From NCBI RefSeq assembly GCF_023065955.2, contig NW_026622963.1:7509001-7573000 (forward strand): 64,000 nt of DNA, given 5' to 3'. Source of the DNA: Ursus arctos (Eukaryota; Chordata; Mammalia; Carnivora; Ursidae). A model generated the notes under the pieces. It had not been told where the DNA came from. It searched no databases and was given only the letters and a program-made list of their open reading frames with translations. This document shows, one piece after another, positions 1 through 12,200 of the stretch. The stretch's first letter is position 1. The number at the start of each line of letters is the position of its first letter. The position numbers and the translations under genes are program-made.

Positions 1-2457
1 GGATCCAACAGTACATTAAAAGGATTATCCATCATGACCAAGTGGGATTCATCCCTGGGGTGCAAGGGTGGTTCAACATTCGAAAATTTATCAGTGTGAC
101 AGATTAGATCAACAAGAAAAAAGTCAAGAATCATATGATCCTCTCAACAGATGCAGAAAAAGCATTTGACAAAATACAGCATCCTTTCCTGATTAAAACC
201 CTTCAGAGTGTAGGGATAGAGGGTACATTCCTCAATCTCATAAAAACCATCTATGAAAAGCCTACAGCAAATATCATTTTCAAAGGGGGAAAGCTGGAAG
301 CCTTTCCCTTGAGATCGGGGACACGACAAGGATGCCCGCTCTCACCATTATTATTCAACATAGTACTAGAAGTCCTTGTAACAGCAATCAGACCACAAAA
401 AGGGATAAAAGGTATCCAAATTGGCAAAGAAGAACTCAAACTGTCTCTCTTTGCAGATGACATGATACTCTATATGGAAAACCCAAAAGAATCCACCCCC
501 AAACTGCTAGAAGTTATAGAGCAATTCAGTAATGTGGCGGGATACAAAATCAAGGCTCAGAAATCAGTTGCATTTCTATACATGAACAATGAGACTGAAG
601 AAAGAGAAATTAGGGAATCCATTCCATTTACAATAGCACCAAAAATCATACGTTATCTCGGAATTAACTTAACCAGAGACGTAAAGGATCTATATTCTAG
701 AAACTACAAATCACTCTTGAAAGACATTGAAGAAGACACAAAAAGATGGAAAAATATTCCAAGCTCATGGATCGGAAGAATTAACATAGTTAAAATATCC
801 ATGCTACCCAGAGCAATCACACTTTCAATGCTATCCCGATCAAAATACCAACGACATTTTTCAAAGAACTGGAACAAACAGCCCTTATATTTGTGTGGAA
901 CCAGAAAAGGCCACGAATCGCCAAAGAATTGTTGAAAAGGAAAAACAAAGCTGGGGGCATCACAATGCCGGATTTCAAGTTGTACTACAAAGCTGTGATC
1001 ACAAAGACAGAATGGTACTGGCACAAAAACAGACACATGGACCAATGGAACAGAATAGAGAACCCAGAAATGGACCCTCGGCTCTTTGGGCAACTAATCT
1101 TTGACAAACCGGGAAAAAACATCCAGTGGAAAAAGAACAGTCTCTTCGATAAATGGTGCTGGAAAATTGGACAGCTACACGCAAAAGAATGAAACTTGAC
1201 CACTCTCTCACACCATACACAAAGATAAACTCTAAATGGATGAAAGACCTCGATGTGAGACAGGAATCCATCAAAATCCTAGAGGACAGCATAGGCAGCA
1301 ACCTCTTTGACATCGGCCACAGCAACTTTTTTCATGACACATCTCCAAAGGCAAGAGAAAAGATAAAATGAACTTGTGGGACTTCATCAAGATAAAAAGC
1401 TTCTGCACAGCCAAGGAAACAGTCAAAAAAACTTAGAGGCAGCCCACAGAATGGGAGAATATATTTGCAAATGACTCTACAGATAAAAGACTGGTATCCA
1501 AGATCTACAAAGAACTTCTCAAACTCAATACACAAGAAACAAATAAATCATAAAATGGGCAGAAGATATGAATAGACACTTTTCCAATGAAGACATACAA
1601 ATGGCTAACAGACACATGAAAAAATGTTCAAAATCATTTGCCATCAGGGAAATTCAAATCAAAACCACACTGAGATACCACCTTATGCCAGTTAGAATGG
1701 CAAAAATGGACAAGGCAAGAAACAACAATTGTTGGAGAGGATGTGGAGAAAGGGGATCCCTCCTACATTGTTGGTGGGAATGCAAGTTGGTACAGCCACT
1801 CTGGAAAACAGTGTGGAGGTCCCTTAAAAAGTTAAAAATTGAGCTACCCTATGATCCAGCCATTGCACTACTGGGTATTTACCCCAAAGATACAGACGTA
1901 GTGAAGAGAAGGGCCATATGCACCCAAATGTTCATAGCAGCATTGTCCACAATATCTAAATCGTGGAAGGAGCTGAGATGCCCTTCAACAGACGATTGGA
2001 TTAAGAAGATGTGGTCCATATATACAATGGAATATTACTGAGCTATCAAAAAGAACGATTTCTCAACATTTGCTGCAACATGGACGGCACTGGAGGAGAT
2101 AATGCTAAGTAAAATAAGTCAAGCAGAGAAAGACAATTATCATATGGTTTCTCTCATCTATGGAACATAAGAACTAGGATGATCGGTACGGGAAGAAAGG
2201 GATAAAGAAAGGGGGGGTAATCAGAAGGGGGAATGAAACATGAGAGACTATGGACTATGAGAAACAAACTGAGGGCCTCAGAGGGGAGGGGGGTGGGGGA
2301 ATGGGATAGACCGGTGATGGGTAGTAAGGAGTGCACGTATTGCATGGTGCACTGGGTGTTATACGCAACTAATGAGTCATCGAGCCTTACATCGGAAACC
2401 GGGGATGTACTGTATGGTGACTAACATAACATAATAAAAAATCATTAAAAAAAAAAA
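1..2457 (+). mobile_element. LINE-1, 3' half, arctoid-type, 5' cut by window edge
   Basis: An L1 ORF2 remnant in sense on this strand. The longest open piece (135-935) has reverse-transcriptase motifs, including [15 protein letters not shown] and the catalytic FADDMILYM. Further pieces follow in shifted frames at 893-1192 and 1153-1371, and the C-terminal zinc-finger-like part (ending WSIYTMEYY) is at 1568-2041. Frameshifts near 920, 1180 and 1430 and in-frame stops mean no full ORF2 survives. The 3' UTR runs from about 2050 and ends in an A run at about 2447-2458. Confidence 0.93.
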
Positions 2458-2690
2458 AGAAACGGGGGTAATCAGAAGGGGGAATGAAGCATGAGAGACT
2501 ATGGACTCTGAGAAACAAACTGAGGGCTTCAGAGGGGAGGGCGGTGGGGGAATGGGATAGGCTGGTGATGGGTATTAAGGAGGGCACGTATTGCATGGTG
2601 CACTGGGTGTTATACTCAACTAATGATTCATGGAACTTTACATCAAAAACCAGGGATGTACTGTATGGTGACTAACATAATTAAATATTA
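2458..2690 (+). repeat. Second tandem copy of the L1 3' UTR
   Basis: This repeats the block at about 2204-2455 with an offset near 254 bases and roughly 90% identity by eye. Shared landmarks are 'taatcagaagggggaatga', 'catgagagactatggact', 'gggaatgggatag' and 'gcactgggtgttata'. It lacks the long A tail of the first copy and ends in AT-rich sequence. Confidence 0.9.
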
Positions 2691-2699
2691 TTATAAAAA

Positions 2700-3056
2700 T
2701 AATTTAAGAGATTATGCTGACAAAACAGAACCAGACCAAGTATATCATTGATGATGACTGGCAACACTACCTGTTATTAAAATATATTATAGGGAAGGTT
2801 GCACAAACTTCCAGTTATAAAATAATTAAGTCATGAGGATGTAATGTAGAATATGGTGGCTATAGTTAATAATACTGCATCACATATTTGAAAGTTGCTA
2901 AGAGAGTAGATCTTAAAAGTCCTTATCAAAAGAAAAAAACTTTTTGTAACTACAGTTGTTGTGATCATTTCACAATATATACAAATACTAAATGACTATG
3001 TTGTACACCTGAAACTAATGTTTCATGTCAATTATGCCTCAAATTTAAAAGTTAAA
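2700..3056 (+). mobile_element. Old L1 3' UTR end
   Basis: The text 'tggtggctatagttaataat' near 2852 and 'tgttgtacacctgaaact' near 3000 are typical of older L1 3' ends. There is no coding part and it is diverged. Confidence 0.7.
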
Positions 3057-3218
3057 TAGCATCATCTGGGTGGCTCAGTCAGTTAAGCATCTGACTCTTG
3101 TTTTCGGCTCAGGTCATGATCTCAGGGTCATAAGATCAAGCCCCATATCGGGCTCTATGCTCAGTAGTCATTTTTGTCTTAATAAATTAATCAAATAACC
3201 AACTAAATAAAAAAAAAT
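3057..3218 (+). mobile_element. CAN-type SINE, diverged
   Basis: The head 'tgggtggctcagtcagttaagc', the middle 'gtcatgatctcagggtcat' and an A-rich end with 'aataaattaa' match carnivore tRNA-derived SINEs. The CT-rich body is largely missing. Confidence 0.8.
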
Positions 3219-4400
3219 TCAACTCAGACAGCTCATTCCAGTTTCATAATATGGCCTTGTTCTGTGAGGTCTCAAATATTCCCAGATACTAACATTTTAT
3301 CTCACAGATTCCCTCTATTCATAAAATTGTAAATCACACACAGGCATATTATTTTCTTCCATTGGAACTCTAATATTAAAGTTGGTTTTATTAAAAATTA
3401 TTTTATTCTGAATGCATCAAAAGGTACAAAATAGAATCAACAAAAGATAAGCTTTTCCTTACTTCTGGATTCTGTCTAGTTTCTCTTTCTAGAAATAATC
3501 ATTGATGTTAGTTTCTTGTATCTAATTCAGATACTTTGTGTGTATAAGTACAGATATAAAAATGCTTTTTTGTCTTTTAAAAATAGGCATGGAGCACTGG
3601 GTGTTATATGCAAACAATGAATCATGGAACACTACATCAAAAGCTAATGATGTACTGCATGGTGACTAATATATCATAATAATAATAAAAAATCTTTTTT
3701 TAAAAATAGACAAATAGTAGCTTTCTATATAGTGATTAGCTCCTTAACAAAAATCTTGGAAAATGGCTTCTTTACTTTAGTGTTAAAGCAGCATCCTATT
3801 TCATGTGTGTATCTAGTTTATTTAACCATTTCCTTATAAATTTAGGTTGTTTTCAGTCTCTCACTATTACAAACTCCTCTTCCACAAAAAGCCTTGTACA
3901 TCACAGCACGAACAAGTGTGATATATCTACTGGATAAGTTCCTAGTTGTGGAATTGCTAGGTCAACATTTTTGGGTTTTTTAAAAAATATTTGTAAAACG
4001 TTAAATACATGATTGTTAAAGCACCTTCTCCAAGAAGGTTATGCAAATGACTCCACAAGTCACACACTGAAAAAAATCTATATTTATATATCCTTCCAAA
4101 TTAGGTAACTAATTCATTTTCAGTTTTGCCCACTGATGAATGAAATAGGAAATCACTGTTCTTTCATTTTAATTTGACTAACAAGTGTATACATTTCTTT
4201 GTGTATTTCTTAACATTTCTGATTTATCATAGTTCCTGAAATAAAATGGCTGTTGAATAAATGAATTGTCCTGACTGTCCTTTTTTTGAATGTCAGATGC
4301 TTTGCCTATTTTTATCTTGAGGTATTGTTCTTTTCTGTATAGACATGAAAAAGACTATTCTTGCAAGGCTATAAGTGTATAAAGTGCCTAAACACTACCC
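3219..4400 (-). mobile_element. Old L1 3' end on the minus strand, with a short L1 tail inserted
   Basis: The segment at about 3390-4320 resembles an old L1 3' UTR and ORF2 end read backwards, with wording such as 'tggaattgctaggtcaac' near 3950. At 3590-3705 a short plus-strand arctoid L1 3' end ('gagcactgggtgttatatgc' to the A-rich end) interrupts it. The flanks (3219-3390, 4330-4400) are AT-rich with nothing recognisable. Confidence 0.5.
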
Positions 4401-4419
4401 CTTAATAACAGGTCCTCTA

Positions 4420-4570
4420 CCTTCTCTACCCTTTCCTTAGTATATAATCTCATTTAACCTTCACAAAAGTCCTCAGTGGTAGGTGGCAAAATTCCTATTT
4501 TATACATGAGTACACTGAAACTCAGAAACTAAGCTAAGGCTACTCAATTGGAAAATCCTCCTTCAGAGAA
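4420..4570 (-). repeat. MIR fragment
   Basis: 'ctcatttaaccttcacaa', then 'attttatacatgagtacact' and 'gaaactcagaaactaag', follow the reverse complement of the MIR core. Old and without a clear end. Confidence 0.65.
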
Positions 4571-4599
4571 CAAAAGCAAGCCACACTAAGGGCTTAGAT

Positions 4600-5495
4600 A
4601 TAAACATATGTCCCTTTGTTGCGCTGTGCTTCACTGGATTTCACAGATTCAAGGTGTGTGGCAACCCTGAAATGAGCAAGTTTGTCAGTACCATTTTTCC
4701 AACACCATTTGCTCACTCTGCGTCTCTGGTGTCACACTTTGGTAATTCTCACGATATTTCAAGATTTTCATTATTATATTTGTTAGGGTGATCTGTTGGG
4801 ATTAGTGATCTCTGACGTTACTATTGTAATTGTTTTGGGACACCACAAACTGCACCCATCTAAGAGAGCAAAGGTAATCAATAAAAGGGTGTGTCCTGAC
4901 TGCTCCACTGACCAGCCATTCTCCTGCTTCTCTCCCACTCCTCAGGCCTCCCTATTCCTTGAGAAACAATAATATTGAAATTGGCTAATTAAAGCCCCAA
5001 GTATATACATGAAATGAAGAGTCACATGCCTCTCACTTTATTATTATTATTATTTTTTACATGTCTCTCACTTTAAATCAAAAGCCAGAAATGATTAAGG
5101 TTAGTGAGGAAGGCATGTCAAAAGCTGAGACAGGCTGAAAGCTAGGCCTCCTGGGCCAAACAGTTAGCTAATCTGTGAATGTAAAGGAAAAATTCTTGAA
5201 GGAAACAAAAAGCGCTGTTCCAATGAACACGTGGATAAGAGAGCAAAACAGCTTTCCTGCTATTACAGAAAAAGTTTCAGTGGTCTGGGTAGAAGACCAG
5301 ACCAACTATAACATTCCCTTAAGCCAAAACCTAATCCAGAACATGGCCTTACCTCCCTTCAATTCTATGACTGAGAGAGGTGAGGAAGCTGCAGAAGAAA
5401 AGTCTGACACTAGCAGAGGTTGGTTCATGAGATTTAAGGGAAGAAGCCATCTCCATAATGTAAAGGTGCAACGTAAAGCAGAAAGGGCTGATGCG
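4600..5495 (+). mobile_element. Tigger1-like DNA transposon fragment with start of broken transposase
   Basis: The 5' non-coding part and the first part of the ORF of a pogo/Tigger family transposon. Wording such as 'gttttgggacaccacaaact', 'aaatcaaaagccagaaatg' and the encoded [19 protein letters not shown] identify it. An open piece runs from 5175, but the upstream DNA-binding part is out of frame, and the element breaks off near 5495 before the catalytic (DDE) part. There are no terminal inverted repeats in view, so it is a dead fragment. Confidence 0.85.
5024..5075 (-). mobile_element. Tail-only retroinsertion inside Tigger1
   Basis: A 17-base duplication, one base different ('acatgcctctcacttta' at 5024-5040 and 'acatgtctctcacttta' at 5059-5075), flanks 18 bases of TTA repeats and Ts. 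Read on the minus strand this is an A-rich tail with TAA units and no body. Confidence 0.7.
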
Positions 5496-6166
5496 GGAGG
5501 AGGATCATTTGCTTCCAGACTGACTGCCGGTAAGTGAAACTGCAGGGAAGGGAAATGGTGGAGAGGGGGGACTACTACACTCTTTCCCTTTGGCTAGATA
5601 CTATCTGTCTAAGCTACTACTCCTTTGTCAAGAACGAGCAAAAATGTCTTTTGTAAAGCTTTCCTTCATTTTCCCTTTCCATAATTCAACAGACTTTGTA
5701 CTACTTTCTACTAATGATTTTTTAAATGCCTGCCTTCACTGGTAAATTATGAGCTCCTCTAGGGCTTAAGTCATCCTTGTAATCACAAAGATTATTGTAA
5801 AGTATACAACAGAGATACATAATACAATAGATAAGAACATAAACAATGGTAAAATATGCTGGAACGCCTTTGGGAATGTCTTTTGAATTATAAGTAGTTA
5901 TATCTGTAAAATCTTAAATAGTCCTTTTTTTTTTTTAAGAAAGAAGGGAAAGTTAAAAAGCTCCTATGTCTGAGAAGAGATCATATTTGTACCTCTCATG
6001 AGTAAATATTTTCATGTTTCTGCCATTTTAGAAAGCCACCACTGATAACAAGTCACAGAATTCAAGGTATGTCTGCCATTGTAAAGTTTGGTAAAAACAT
6101 AAATAATAACCCCTTAGGCATCTAAAAATTACTTCTTGCTAACATAAGAAATAGATTATAACTTAC
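5496..6166. other. Intron, mostly unassigned
   Basis: AT-rich intron 3' of the 48-base exon. A short L2-like 3' end ('atgagctcctctagggctt', near 5748) is the only hint of a repeat. I see nothing else. Confidence 0.5.
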
Positions 6167-6214
6167 TAAATCAGTTTCTTTTTTCCTCCTTTTCTTTCTT
6201 TCTGTTTTTGGTAC
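6167..6214 (-). CDS. MYO9A: MYO9A 48-base basic exon before the C1 domain
   Basis: A tiny exon of 16 codons: [16 protein letters not shown]. The acceptor is TCTCCCATCAG and the donor is TTA then GTAAGT. It is phase 0 at both ends. Nine of 16 residues are Lys, Arg or Glu-flanked basic residues, forming an NLS-like or acidic-lipid-binding cluster. It is the last exon before the C1 domain, whose exon I could not find in 1-6166. Too short to stand out as an open frame, it was found by its splice sites and exact phase. Confidence 0.9.
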
Positions 6215-9200
6215 CTGATGGGAGAGAAATGAAGAAACTGTGATATAACAAAGATGAACATACTTTCTTACTTCATTGCAAATGCTGAGATTTTTGCTCA
6301 AGATGTAATAGTGTAAGCAGCTTTTTATTGTTCAAAAGAAAATGTGCAGTGCTAGCAAGCAAATACAAGAAAATTTTAAAATTCAGTGAAACACAGTACT
6401 CATAAAAGCAATAGAATAAAAGGACACTTTAGGGATTCTTATCTTTTTAAACATCATTTCTGTTCAGAAGCCACTCCATATTAACTTAAATGATTCTTTT
6501 ATTTTAGTCATTAACTGAATGATTACTAACTTTTAAGACTGCACTTTCCATATTTTGGCTCTAAAATACTCTCCATCCCAGAGCTAAATATAAAAAGGTA
6601 TCACGTGGGACATAGAAGGCTCTTTTATACATGACATTTCCTAATAACCAGAGTACAGAACAATCCAAACCTAACCTTTAAGATCGTAAACAAAGGCAGT
6701 ATATGCCTACTAAAAATCTTCCTCTGTATAACCGAGACCTAGAACAGAAGAACTTTCACGGATTAATTTATATCTGACTAGTTCAAAAGTGAGTTAAAAT
6801 GGCTTGTAAATCTAAACACATATAAACTAGAATAACTGAAAATAAAATAGGACCCAATCAATAAAAAGGATTAATAGTATTCCTGATATCTAATAATTAG
6901 ATACCTTACTACTTCAGCTGGGGTACTGAAAGGAAACATATAACACATAATTTTGTCTAAGCTTGCTATCTCTTCTGTAATATGGACTTCATAATAGTTA
7001 TTTAATAGGACTGAAGCAAGAATTAAATAAAATATGCAACACCTAGTATAATTCCTGGCACTCAATAAATAAATGTTATTATTACTGTTATACAGATTTC
7101 CAGAAACACACGTTTTCCTAAAACCTAATTCAAGAAGAAATATAATTTGTGGTTCCTTATAGAAAAGCCATCAAATGATAAAATGAATTACACCTTTAAT
7201 TACGATTTTTCAAAAGGAAATTCATGTAGTGACCTCTATCAAAGTGGAGGGTATAATGCTGAGGACACAACATTATATTTTAACTCAGCAAAGAATATAT
7301 TAATTGCAGAAGGTTTAGATAATATGGTCTGATAAAGTTGTAAGAGAGAATTAAGTTTGCTGAATCTAAAGCAGTGCTAGGTTGACATGTTCCCTGTAAT
7401 GTGTTTTACAAATATCAAACACTGTCCCAAACAGACTCTTAAAAAGAATTCTTAATGGAATCCTTTTAGAAATCAAACATATCATATTTACCTTTGTGGG
7501 GATACAATCCAAAGTCTTGAATTCATTCATATATTCATCTAAAAATACTTTAAAAGTGTTGACCCAAACTCTGACTGGAGATTCACTCCAATCACGCTGC
7601 TCAAGCCTCATGGTCTTTTCCAGAATCTGTTCAAATAGTGCGTAGAGGTCTTTATACCGTATGCTTTTCCCATCATCTATCTAATAAACAATAAGAGAAG
7701 ACATGTAAGGTTCTATAAAGAAATTCTCTAAACATAGAAGATTGATTCAACTTGCATTGGGTAGTGTTTAGAATAAAGATTAGGATCCTTTCTAATGGGC
7801 AAGCCCATGAGGTCATGTAGTACCTATAAATGCCCTCTTTACTGTGGAATTCTGCAGAATAAAACCTATCAAATTTTAGCAAAATACCTAAGTTTAAATA
7901 ATGTAACAATTTCAGAAAGCCCTGGAAACTTCTCCACAAGTCTGGCTTTTAAACCATATTTAGCTTTAAAGATTATCTGCATCCCACTTAATTACCTATC
8001 GCCTCAGACATGAACCTTGTTTAGATAGTTCCACTCTAAAATTGAATGAATACTTGATCCTTGCCTAATGATACATTAGGTAACCATTATTTTATTTTTC
8101 CAAAGAAGAATGACATGTCCTGAATAACACTGTATTACCTGCAAAGGAATCTACATGGGATTACTTTCGACTTATTTAAATAAGCTCTGCAATTTTTGTG
8201 AGAGGAAAAAAAAGGGGGGCTTTAAATGACCAAAAAGTATTATATATTTAGAATTTGTTTCTGCTTCACTTCCTCAAAATAAGTTAAACATTTTTGATCT
8301 AGGGTTAGAAAACCACTATTAAGTTCTACTTTATAATTTTGGCTCTTCCTATGTGATTTAAGTGTATTGGAGCACCCAGCAACCCGGAGTCCCTAATCTA
8401 GGAAATACAGGTATGAAGCAGAGAAAGACATGAACATAATAAGCAGCTGAGCAGGATCAGAAAAATACAGCCAACGTTGTCTCTGTGCAAACCTAGTCAT
8501 TTGCTATAGCCTGATTACTACTCTTATTATGGTCGTGAAATTCCTATTCTCCCAGACTGCATGGTTCATGTTTTTAAAAAAGCAAAAATTCTTATACTGA
8601 GAAAGAAAAAGTAGAGGATACACAAGAAAGTTCTCCTGATTTCTCTTTTCACAATGAATTATAGACTGAACAAAGAAAAATGATTAAATACAAATTATTT
8701 CATAGAATATGAAAATTCATAGATTCTAGAGATCAAAGCATTAATTATTATCTACTTTAGCATGAAAATAAACTTTCTAAAACATGACCAATGTCATATA
8801 AAATTGTAAGGTAAATCTGAAAGTGAAATAAACTGATATGTATAAATCAGTGAACATAAACTGCTCTAATTCCACTGGGGAAAAAATGTGTAATTCCACA
8901 CATATAAAAATTAGAAGCCAAAGCCGGAGCTAAAAGGATTATGAAAGGTCAAAATACTAGAGAGCCACAGAATCACATTTATAATATGTGAATTTATCAT
9001 CCTATAAGAAGATTCAACATCGTAAGAGGGGAAAAGCACTACTCAAGGAAACTGAAGGAAGGTATTAATCTGAGACCAGTCAGTATGCTTTTCCCTACCT
9101 ATTCCTAAAATAAAAACAAGGAATTTGAGTAATCTCTCATTGAACACAGCCTCCGTATTATCTTCTACAGCACTGCCAAATTTTTCATATGTTAACTACT

Positions 9201-12200
9201 GAAGATCTCCTAAGACAGTCCAACTTACCGCCAAGGCAGACGAATAAAAGCTGAAGATATTCTGCCGAAATTCTTTCAGGGCTTTTTTAAATACAACATC
9301 CACTAATGTGTCTTTCTTGCTGTCTTCATTATCTAGGTCATTCATCTGGGGGCCACAAAAAGAGTTTTTGTACACAATCAACTAATTAAAAAGAGGTGAA
9401 TACAACAGTGATACTGATTGGTTCCTCAACAATGATGGTCCTGACGGTCCTGAAAGTGCAAGCCCCTGCTATCATGGGACCGAGGTAAAAGCATGACTAC
9501 AGAGCCAACGTTTTATTATTACCAGATGATTTCTAAGGTCCTTCCAATGATGTATTATTCTATCATTCTGTTACCAGAGAAAAAACCCCAAGTATGCAAT
9601 GACAAGCCTCACCTTAACACAGGGAATATAATGTGACAATTACAGTAAAATCCAAGTTAACAGTAAAGCCTAAAACCTTAACTCTTGCCCATCCAGTCTG
9701 AGTAATGCATATCCTATTAGTTTATATTTTTCATAAAGAACAGACTACCTAATATACTGAAACATATGTAAACTTGATCAAGAGGGACCATATTCTGATA
9801 AAAGCAAGTATTCCAGAGTCAAGGCCACTTACGGGCCTAACTCAGCATGCAGAGTGTACCTTTTTCAGAAGAAATTCATCCATACTTTTTAAATCACTGA
9901 CACTTGCTATGATCTGGACAGAGTCATTTTGCCAGTGCATAGACTCCAAAGCCACACTGCTGATCTTCACACTTCGCTTCCGCTTTGCCTTTGGAGAAGG
10001 TTCTTTGTTCTCTTTAAACTCCTTCCGGCAACTACCAGGCAATTCTGGGCTCAAAGGAGGTGTCGGGTGATACTGAACTAATTCTATAATTCAAGATAAA
10101 GTATCCAAAAAAATATTTTAGTGAAAATATTGAAATCTCCACATTCTTCTTTTTAAGTTTAACTTCCTTTAGTAAGTCACTGAAGGAAAAATATGTATCT
10201 GAAAAGCAAAGTAACATTAATGTTTGTGGTCAGGCAGTTAAACAATAAATACAGACTGCACAACTGTACAGAAAATGTATTTTTAAAATTACCACTTTTC
10301 AATGGAAAATGCCATTATGTCTCCCAAGGGGCTATGGTCTGTACTGAAAACCTGGATGGAGGTATCTTATAGAACTGAAGCCTGAATCCCAAATACCTCA
10401 GTCCCAAAGGAAAAAAAGAAGAGTATATGTAACCACCCTAGCATGTTAAATGCTGACCATTAAGCCAGTCATATAGCTTTACTATATTTGTTTGAAAGAA
10501 TATTTGGCTATATACGAATGTGACAAACCAGTGAAGTTTGATAATTATTATTATTTCATTACTAGGGTCTAAAACCATAAATGCTTCAGTGATATTATCT
10601 GTAATTATCCTGACAACCTGTCTAGGGAGCCAGGTAAGTCAACTAGCTCGCTTCTTGGTCTCCTTAGTATTTAGGATTTTCTTAAACATCTCCCAAATAA
10701 CTGAATTTCTCAGAGAATTCCTGGAATGCTTTACCTTTGTATGTTAATATTGGAAAACACAACAAATCTCTCTTTACAACAGGGAAATTGATTGCATGTA
10801 AGTCCATCACAATCCAGAACTACACTGGGTTTGCCAAAGCCCTACCTGGGGCTTGATAAACGTGTTGGCCCTTCTCACTTCACGTATCTATTTGTTTCCC
10901 CCACATGTATTCACCTGTCCAATGCTATGTCCTCATTCCTTCTAAAAGCTAATTCTGATAGTGGAGAAAAGTAGCCTCCTACATGCTAAATGCCACCTCA
11001 GGCAGAAAAGAAGACAATCTCAGATATGGTACCAGAATAAAAATTATAAAGATATAGAATATAGGGGCGCCTGGGTGGCACAGTTGTTAAGCGTCTGCCT
11101 TCAGCTCAGGGCGTGATCCCAGCACTCTGGGATCGAGCCCCACATCAGGCTCCTCCGCTAGGAGCCTGCTTCTTCCTCTCCCACTCCCCCTGCTTGTGTT
11201 CCCTCTCTCGCTGCCTGTCTCTATCTCTTCAAATAAATAAAAAATAAAAATCTTAAAAAAAAAAAAAAAGAATTAACCATGGAGAATAGAACTGTGAAAA
11301 ATGAAACATTTAGAATGATTACTATAAACCAGATTAGATATAGGAAATCAATCCTCTTAGTAATGTAATGGTAAGGATTTCCCAAATTTCCAAACTGAAC
11401 TTGTAGTATTTACTTAATTTATTATTGATTTCATCCATATCAGTTTGCCAACTCATAGGAGCAAAGCCACAAGACACAAAAACAGGGCTCTAATATAGGG
11501 CTCTAATCTACCATTTTTTTCTCTAACACACAGATGGACTCTGCTTTGGCTTATCCACTCCTATGTGAAGCTTGATAATCTTATTCTCCTTGTCCCTGTG
11601 TCTTATCCTAAAGATGAGAAGTTTTGTTTCCGTATTGTAACTGGGCCTGTTCTATCTTTCCTTTAGAGATAACTTTCTTCCTAGATCCACTTTCTATCTT
11701 ATTCACCTACCCACTGGTATTTCACCCACTCATTACTACACACCCACCTCTGATGTCTATCCATCCCATCACTGTTGAAGATAGCTGCCATCTTTGCATA
11801 ATGATTAAACACTCTCATACATGCTTGAGCAAAGGGTTGGGGAAAATGGCATAATCATCTAATGCTGGAAATACTGGAACCCTTAGAAAGTTAGTAATTC
11901 TAGCATTTAGAAAGGCCAGTTTTCTCAACAAATGAACTATCTGTTGAGTATGTTCAAGTGTGTTACGATTGATGCCCCAAAAATTAAAATAACAGCTACA
12001 ATTATAAAGTCAGTATAGTATAGCAAATACTTAATATATAGTAGGTACTTAATATATAGCACAGTGGTTAATAATGTGGCCTTTGGAGCTAGGCTACCTA
12101 AATTCAAATCTCAGCTCTGTCAACTACAATAAGTACGTAAGGAAATAACTTCTCTGTGCTTCAGCTTTCTCATCTATAAACTGGGAATAATAATCATACC

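Noticed and set aside
135..935. 266-codon open frame as a host gene
   Set aside because: It carries L1 reverse-transcriptase motifs (FADD), continues in broken frames and ends in an L1 3' UTR, so it is a retrotransposon remnant.
5175..5537. 120-codon open frame as a host protein
   Set aside because: The [15 protein letters not shown] text identifies the start of a Tigger1-type transposase. The upstream part is out of frame and the catalytic part is missing.
1..6166. Search for the next MYO9A exon (C1 domain)
   Set aside because: No Cys/His-rich C1 text with splice borders was found on the minus strand, so the exon is presumed to be beyond the left edge.
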